Below, one piece after another: positions 42,989 through 47,684 of a stretch of DNA of 47,684 nt. The notes beneath the pieces are model-generated. The model was given only the letters and a program-made list of their open reading frames with translations, searched no databases and was not told the DNA's origin. Where the stretch lies: NCBI GenBank assembly GCA_029762535.1, contig JARVGK010000005.1:1-47684 (forward strand), read 5' to 3'. Each line of letters begins with the position of its first letter. The first letter of the stretch is position 1. The position numbers and the translations under genes are program-made. The DNA is from Thermoplasmatota archaeon. Its GTDB lineage: Archaea > Thermoplasmatota > Penumbrarchaeia > Penumbrarchaeales > Penumbrarchaeaceae.

Positions 42989-43374
42989 TTTTTCATCCTG
43001 CGGATCTTCTTCTTGTCTATGTTCATTCCCTTTGGCGTGACGATGAGCAGATTTTGACCGATCCCGGCAATGTCCCCGTTGATATCCTCGACCACGCGCT
43101 TAAGCTCGGTGATCGTCCTCTTCAACTCGAGATCGTCGTTCGCAATTGGTGTGAAGTCAAGGACGAGGATGTTTCCTTCGTATATCAGGTTCGAGAGGTC
43201 CGGTATCTGCCGGTAACCGTCGATATCCGCGAATTTCACACCTGGTCCGCCGGCCTTCTGCGCCCCGGGCTCACGACCCTTCATGACCCCCAGGTCGATG
43301 TACGTCCTTCCAACCTCGAACTGGTTCGAGCGATAATCATCATTCTTCTCCGCGCTTTTCCGAAATAGTGGCAT
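42985..43374 (-). CDS. sepF: Cell division protein SepF
   Basis: The 129-residue protein has the SepF/DUF552 core at about 46-125: KFADIDGYRQIPDLSNLIYEGNILVLDFTPI, VVEDINGDIAGIGQNLLIVTPKGMNID. In archaea SepF anchors FtsZ filaments to the membrane through an N-terminal amphipathic helix; here the N-terminus MPLFRK is short, followed by a flexible linker. GGAGGG 6 nt before the ATG is a strong ribosome-binding site and a TATA box lies about 61 nt upstream. FtsZ itself is not in this window. The ZPR1-type gene overlaps its stop. Confidence 0.92.
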   Translation of the reverse strand: MPLFRKSAEKNDDYRSNQFEVGRTYIDLGVMKGREPGAQKAGGPGVKFADIDGYRQIPDLSNLIYEGNILVLDFTPIANDDLELKRTITELKRVVEDINGDIAGIGQNLLIVTPKGMNIDKKKIRRMKK

Positions 43375-43434
43375 TAAACACCCTCCATGAGGGGCGTTCC
43401 CCTGTTTGGACCTGCAAGGGAATTCTATATGTCG

Positions 43435-43445
43435 ATTATATACTT
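43435..43445 (-). promoter_or_regulatory. TATA box for sepF
   Basis: AAGTATATAAT on the minus strand lies 61-71 nt before the sepF ATG, giving a leader of about 35 nt that holds the GGAGGG ribosome-binding site. It lies between sepF and the upstream FG-GAP gene, so sepF can be expressed on its own. Confidence 0.5.
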
Positions 43446-43484
43446 TATCATGCCAGAGAGGGCATTTGAGACGATGAGGGGTGT

Positions 43485-46400
43485 TTATTCTGAAATATCA
43501 TCATCTGCGGTCTCAGGTGCGCCGTCCTCATTATGCGGAGAGATCTCCTCTGATAGCTCGAAAACACCTTTGCTTATGCTCATCGTGGATATCCCGTCAT
43601 CATCCTTTATCACCGAGTCGGTCTTCCTTACGAGATCGTCCAGGTCCATGGCTTCCACCTCACCCGGTTTGATGGGAACGTCATCGAGCGAGGGCGAGGA
43701 GATGTTTTGAACGAGGAACTCGTCCATATCCTGCTTGCTCTTCTGGATCTCGGCGAGCTTTTCGCGCTTTATCCTCTTCTCTTCCTTCCTCTTGTAGAAG
43801 CCGTAACCGAGGTATCCTGCATATCCAAGGCCGGCAAGAACGAGAATGACAAATATGACCACAAGTAAATAGGCCCATATCGGCCATTCGCCCTCGTGAT
43901 TGGCTATCACGACCGATGCGGTGAACTCGTGATACTCGTAGCCGTCGAACGCTCTCATTTCGAACACCCTTTCTCCGTCTTTGTACCTGTTGGTGTCCAC
44001 ATCGAAGCTGAAGGTGTTCTCCAGAAGGGTGGTGTTGATCCAAGAGCCGTCCCTGGCCTTAAGCTGTACCAGTCTCGCATATCCGGGTTCGACAAGGACG
44101 ACCCCAGTTATCTTCAGCGTTCCAACGACCTTCTCCCCGTTATCCGGTGAGGATAGCATTACGTTCCACGATCTAATGGACCTTGAGACGGATAGGGTGA
44201 AGTTGTAGAGGAGCGAGTAACCCGAGGAGTTAACCTGTATCGAGACGTTGTGGTCCCCGATCTGGTCAACGTCGGGAGTCCATGCAAGCAGGTTCCTGAA
44301 CGGGTCGAACTCCATTCCATTCGGCCCAAATAGAAGGGTTATCGCGGGGATGTCACCTTGGGGATCGGTGACTATGATCTCGTAGCTCCATGGCATCATG
44401 TCGAAGAGCTCGGTCCGCGGAGTCGTATGAACCTCCGGTGGAAGGAATCTTTGGATCACCCTTATTCTGAATGTGTACAAGATCTCCTCTTCATCCCTGT
44501 CAGTAACACTTATCTTGAACAATATGGGTTCGGGATAGAATCTGGATGCTGTGAATGTGAATTCCCCGCTAAGTGGGTCCAAAACTGCGCTCTCACCCTC
44601 GACAAGCAGATATTCAAGACGGTCATCAGGGTCGATATCCTCGGCGGTTATGTTGAATTCGTAGATGTCACCGACATGGACCTCAATATATTCCGGGGGT
44701 AATGATATGAAGTAAGGCGGGTCGTTCTTGTTTATCACGTTGAGGACGAACCTGTACGTTCTTGAGTCCATGCCATCCGTGACTTTTATGATGAGGGGGT
44801 GCAACCCGACATGGGAATTGTTCACATCCCATACCAGGGTCCGGTTGTTCTGGAGGAACATGCCGGGAAGCTCGTTGTAGGTGAAAGTGGCGTTGTCACC
44901 CTCTGCATCATAGAAGGTCGGTGAGAATATCCAGCGGGTGTCCTGGAGTATGTCGGTCTGAGGTAGTGTTTTCAAGGCCGGTGCATCGTTGACAGGAGTT
45001 ACCTCGACGACGATGTCGGTGATCATTATTTGTAGGCCACTGCTGTCCGTTATTCTTATTAGAGGGTAAACAAGACCTGTCCAGTTGTCGTTCGATTCGG
45101 TCGAGGATGTATCGTTGAACGCGTCGGCCTTCAGGTACCTACCCCCAACTAAGGAAAAGTTCACGAATGAAGTGTTGATAAGTCCGGGAAACACTTCTAT
45201 TGTCAGATCTTCGATGGGGGTAAGGTCATCGCTGAGATATGCATATAGGTCCAGAAGCTTTGGATCACAGGTATCCTCCTCAAGTGATAGCGCCTTGGGG
45301 TATCCTGAGAATACAGGTGGGAGATCGAGATCGATATCAAACTCGTTTATTACGATCCCTCCGGGAGCCTTGGAAAAGAATCGGAAAGGAACATGATGGT
45401 TGCCATCGAGCTGAACTTCGAGCGACCTCAGTTCCGAATTGATCTTCTCCGATACATCATCAACTGCCACCTGATGGTCGTACCTGATATCCAAAGAACT
45501 GAGGTTGAATATGGTGGACCTCTCTATTGGATCGCTCGTCGAGCAGCTGAAGCGCAGAGGAAGCCTGATATAGTTGTGGTACGAGGTGCTTAGTTCCGGG
45601 TCGGGTTCAATGTTTTTTATATAATCGGAGACGACATCCGATATATCTCCGGAATTTACCTTATCATTGAGCCGGTCGCCGTTGTAACTCCATATGAGGT
45701 TGGAACCGATCCAGATCGATGGGGTATTAAAGGGAAGGGTGTCGATATCAAATCGATCGTTGATCACGATATTGCCTATTCCCTTTGATGTGATGCCGTC
45801 CTTGAATACAGCACCGGAGCAGATATCCTTGTATCCATCGCCCCTTAGGTCTGCGTCGATTACGATGGATGAGCCGAACATGGCCCCATTCCTGCTGTCA
45901 TACAGTATGTCCTTCTGACCTTGGGACCTCGAATATAGGACGATCTGGCTGCCGGTGCCGGGATCCGGCGCTCCTATGGCGAACTCCAAATCGCCATCAT
46001 CGTCGATATCATATGAGGATGATACATACGATCCGAATCCATTTATCAGCGGTGCTGAGATCATTTGATCGAGAACGGCATCCGGAGGATCGGATGCATC
46101 GTAGATGAGAACCTTGCGGTCCGAGTTCGCGGAGGCCCCTATCGCAAGCGTATCCGAGCCAGAGCCAAGGGTGTCCTTTATAAACCCCATGAACGAGAAG
46201 CCGGACAGGGAGCCATCGCTCACCGGGTCGATCTCGAGGTCCTGAATGGTGTTGAAGGAGGAGGATCCAAAATAGATATGAACCGCATCTTCGGATGCTA
46301 TCGCTATATCGTCAATACCATCATCGTTCATGTCCCCGCTGGAGACGAACCTGCCAAATTCGGAGGTCGAATCCGGTTCGATAACGTTGATCAATCTGGT

Positions 46401-47453
46401 CTTGTCCGAGAAATCAGGGTTTGTGGCATCGTACTTGAGTATGTAGACCTTGCCGGACCCGGAGTTGGCATCAGGAGCGCCGACTATGATCTCTTTCCAT
46501 CCATCGTCGTCTATGTCCCCTACCGCCACCGAGGCGCCGAATGATTCAAGGGTCGTGTTGCCCAATAAAGTATCTTCGGTATTCGTGCCGTAGCTGTTCC
46601 TTACATTGTAGAGGTGGACGGCCCCTTCCTGGTCCTTCCCTCCGCCCGGAGCGCCTACAACGATATAATCTATGGAAGAGGTGACCTTGAAGGTATCGGA
46701 TATGGATGTGGAATAATACGCGAACTCTTCTGGGCCGTTGGCCATGACCTCCTTTATGAATGAACCGGAGGAGTAATGGACCCTGTAAAGCACTCCGTAG
46801 TTGAGATCCCCATCCGGGGCTCCGGTAATTAGGGTGTCAGCGGTCGTTGACTTGATCTTGCCGGCATTTATGAGGACAGCTCCCATTCGATCTCCGTCAG
46901 TGTCTCCTTCAACGTTATAGGTGATATATTCATCAGACCTTTGGTATCCTATAAGGTCCAATGACATGTGTTCCATCTCTGCTCCCACGGGAAGTATTGT
47001 CTCGAAAATGAAAGGGGAAGCGGTTCCTGCATCGAAAATTGCGAAGTTCTGTCCCAGGGAACCGCGGGTCTGGCGTCCCCACGCTCCAAGATGATAGGTC
47101 ATGTCGCTTTCTAAGATCGATGGGAAGTCCATGTCGTTGTTCTTCGTGCCTATTCTTATCCAGGGGTCGATCGGATAAGAGGCGGGCTCGCTCGGATGAT
47201 GGACCGGGCTCAGGGAGAGCTTTGTGGATAGGACCTTTGCGCCTCTGGGGATAGGTATGTGATAACTGTCGTTGAGAGTCTTCATTTCATTGTGCACGTA
47301 CAATCGCGATCCCTGTTCCAGAGGGATCGTGTCTGTGTTCCTGGAAGGGTCCGATATTCTTGACGGTCCGCTTTCATATCCGGTGGCCTGCAGGAACACA
47401 ACGGATGTGGCCAGCATCATGCATACGATCATAAGGATGTAAGTGGCTTTCAA
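43485..47453 (-). CDS. Large FG-GAP / cadherin-like surface protein with cytoplasmic tail
   Basis: The product is 1322 residues (TTG start at 47453; ATG at 47432 also precedes the signal peptide). After the signal peptide come repeated FG-GAP blades (about 180-580) with calcium-loop motifs such as DIDDDGWKEIIVGAPD, DMNDDGIDDIAIA and DIDDDGDLEFAIGAPD, forming an integrin-like propeller. Two or more cadherin/He_PIG-type Ig domains follow (about 790-1080: PVNDAPAL, NKNDPPYFISLP). A single membrane helix spans about 1190-1215. The cytoplasmic tail of about 105 residues is first basic and coiled (KRKEEKRIKREKLAEIQ), then acidic. I infer a surface adhesion or S-layer-associated protein; the long inner tail is unusual. 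sepF follows on the same strand. Confidence 0.83.
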   Translation of the reverse strand: MKATYILMIVCMMLATSVVFLQATGYESGPSRISDPSRNTDTIPLEQGSRLYVHNEMKTLNDSYHIPIPRGAKVLSTKLSLSPVHHPSEPASYPIDPWIRIGTKNNDMDFPSILESDMTYHLGAWGRQTRGSLGQNFAIFDAGTASPFIFETILPVGAEMEHMSLDLIGYQRSDEYITYNVEGDTDGDRMGAVLINAGKIKSTTADTLITGAPDGDLNYGVLYRVHYSSGSFIKEVMANGPEEFAYYSTSISDTFKVTSSIDYIVVGAPGGGKDQEGAVHLYNVRNSYGTNTEDTLLGNTTLESFGASVAVGDIDDDGWKEIIVGAPDANSGSGKVYILKYDATNPDFSDKTRLINVIEPDSTSEFGRFVSSGDMNDDGIDDIAIASEDAVHIYFGSSSFNTIQDLEIDPVSDGSLSGFSFMGFIKDTLGSGSDTLAIGASANSDRKVLIYDASDPPDAVLDQMISAPLINGFGSYVSSSYDIDDDGDLEFAIGAPDPGTGSQIVLYSRSQGQKDILYDSRNGAMFGSSIVIDADLRGDGYKDICSGAVFKDGITSKGIGNIVINDRFDIDTLPFNTPSIWIGSNLIWSYNGDRLNDKVNSGDISDVVSDYIKNIEPDPELSTSYHNYIRLPLRFSCSTSDPIERSTIFNLSSLDIRYDHQVAVDDVSEKINSELRSLEVQLDGNHHVPFRFFSKAPGGIVINEFDIDLDLPPVFSGYPKALSLEEDTCDPKLLDLYAYLSDDLTPIEDLTIEVFPGLINTSFVNFSLVGGRYLKADAFNDTSSTESNDNWTGLVYPLIRITDSSGLQIMITDIVVEVTPVNDAPALKTLPQTDILQDTRWIFSPTFYDAEGDNATFTYNELPGMFLQNNRTLVWDVNNSHVGLHPLIIKVTDGMDSRTYRFVLNVINKNDPPYFISLPPEYIEVHVGDIYEFNITAEDIDPDDRLEYLLVEGESAVLDPLSGEFTFTASRFYPEPILFKISVTDRDEEEILYTFRIRVIQRFLPPEVHTTPRTELFDMMPWSYEIIVTDPQGDIPAITLLFGPNGMEFDPFRNLLAWTPDVDQIGDHNVSIQVNSSGYSLLYNFTLSVSRSIRSWNVMLSSPDNGEKVVGTLKITGVVLVEPGYARLVQLKARDGSWINTTLLENTFSFDVDTNRYKDGERVFEMRAFDGYEYHEFTASVVIANHEGEWPIWAYLLVVIFVILVLAGLGYAGYLGYGFYKRKEEKRIKREKLAEIQKSKQDMDEFLVQNISSPSLDDVPIKPGEVEAMDLDDLVRKTDSVIKDDDGISTMSISKGVFELSEEISPHNEDGAPETADDDISE

Positions 47454-47485
47454 GGGCTACACCGAAGATGTATAGGTAATGGTCC

Positions 47486-47499
47486 GATTAAAAGTTTAT
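47486..47499 (-). promoter_or_regulatory. TATA-like region for FG-GAP gene
   Basis: ATAAACTTTTAATC on the minus strand lies 33-46 nt before the TTG start at 47453. Confidence 0.4.
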
Positions 47500-47555
47500 C
47501 TAATGGAATATCTTTCTTCCACAGGCCAGTGACCCTATCTTAAAAAAAAATCAAT

Positions 47556-47642
47556 GCAGGGGTAGCCAAGCTCGGTCAACGGCACCGGACTTAAGATCCG
47601 GTCCTCAGCGGTTCGAGGGTTCGAATCCCTTCCCCTGCACCA
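47556..47642 (+). tRNA. tRNA-Leu (anticodon UAA)
   Basis: The acceptor stem GCAGGGG (47556-47562) pairs with CCCCTGC (47632-47638); the discriminator A and an encoded CCA follow. The anticodon stem CCGGA/TCCGG encloses CTTAAGA, giving anticodon TAA at 47592-47594. The long variable arm (type II tRNA) and the T-arm AGGGTTCGAATCCCT complete a class II leucine tRNA. No intron is present. Confidence 0.95.
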
Positions 47643-47663
47643 TATCTAATTTGTTGTAGCTCT

Positions 47664-47684
47664 AGCGACGCACGGGATTCGAAC
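47664..47684 (-). tRNA. 3' end of a tRNA gene cut by the window end
   Basis: Read on the minus strand, GTTCGAATCCCGT is the 3' part of a T-arm, GCGTCGC the 3' acceptor strand and T the discriminator; no CCA is encoded. The rest lies beyond the window, so identity is unknown. It faces tRNA-Leu tail to tail, 21 bp apart. Confidence 0.7.

Noticed and set aside
47541..47549. A-run before tRNA-Leu as its TATA box
   Set aside because: Only 7-15 nt from the mature 5' end, too close; it might instead act as an oligo-T stop for leftward transcripts, which cannot be decided here.

Overview
The window is a gene-dense piece of an archaeal chromosome, about 50% GC, with almost no gap over 200 bp. Archaeal markers include ribosomal protein L21e, RNA polymerase subunit F (Rpb4), archaeal-type ThrS, Pus10, SepF, isopentenyl phosphate kinase with type 2 IPP isomerase, a UbiA prenyltransferase, preQ0 synthesis genes, a METTL5-type methyltransferase and TATA boxes 22-35 nt upstream of many starts (short or absent leaders). 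Secreted proteins with PKD, kelch or FG-GAP domains, plus DUF835, point to a euryarchaeal lineage, most likely Thermoplasmatota; this is inference from gene content, not a phylogeny.

Layout. 1-5514: two divergent cell-surface proteins, a beta-helix/PKD protein cut by the window start and a kelch protein. 5555-9816: sbcD-sbcC nuclease operon (minus). 9888-17047: a small unknown gene, then a minus-strand run of RHH regulator, diadenylate cyclase, zinc-ribbon coiled-coil protein, thrS and a receiver-hemerythrin protein. 17246-20064: pus10-rpl21e-rpoF-DUF655, an information-processing cluster. 20132-24443: multi-PAS histidine kinase and UbiA prenyltransferase. 24536-27164: release-factor methyltransferase, IPK and IDI-2 (isoprenoid lipids). 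27231-28511: a DnaA-like AAA+ ATPase, unexpected in an archaeon. 28623-32242: RDD/zinc-ribbon membrane protein, TtuA/Ncs6-type tRNA thiolase, METTL5-like methyltransferase and a TPR protein. 32374-37858: a coiled-coil zinc-ribbon protein divergent from a giant HerA-like/DUF835/SAP-like/winged-helix fusion. 37936-40485: two membrane proteins, one a transglutaminase. 40518-42385: queD-queC-queE. 42428-47453 (minus): a 1322-residue FG-GAP surface protein, then sepF and a ZPR1-type protein. 47556-47684: tRNA-Leu(UAA) and the 3' end of an opposing tRNA.

The best candidates for undescribed biology are the DnaA-like ATPase, which keeps the full initiator AAA+ core but has lost the DnaA DNA-binding domain and gained a coiled-coil N-terminus with a possible membrane-targeting helix, and the HerA-DUF835 fusion with its divergently transcribed coiled-coil neighbour. 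Secondary candidates are a receiver-hemerythrin protein with a zinc-ribbon insertion, a diadenylate cyclase with an altered second motif next to an RHH regulator carrying a palindromic operator, and a strong excess of GGATCC across the window.

No CRISPR array, insertion sequence or integrase was seen.
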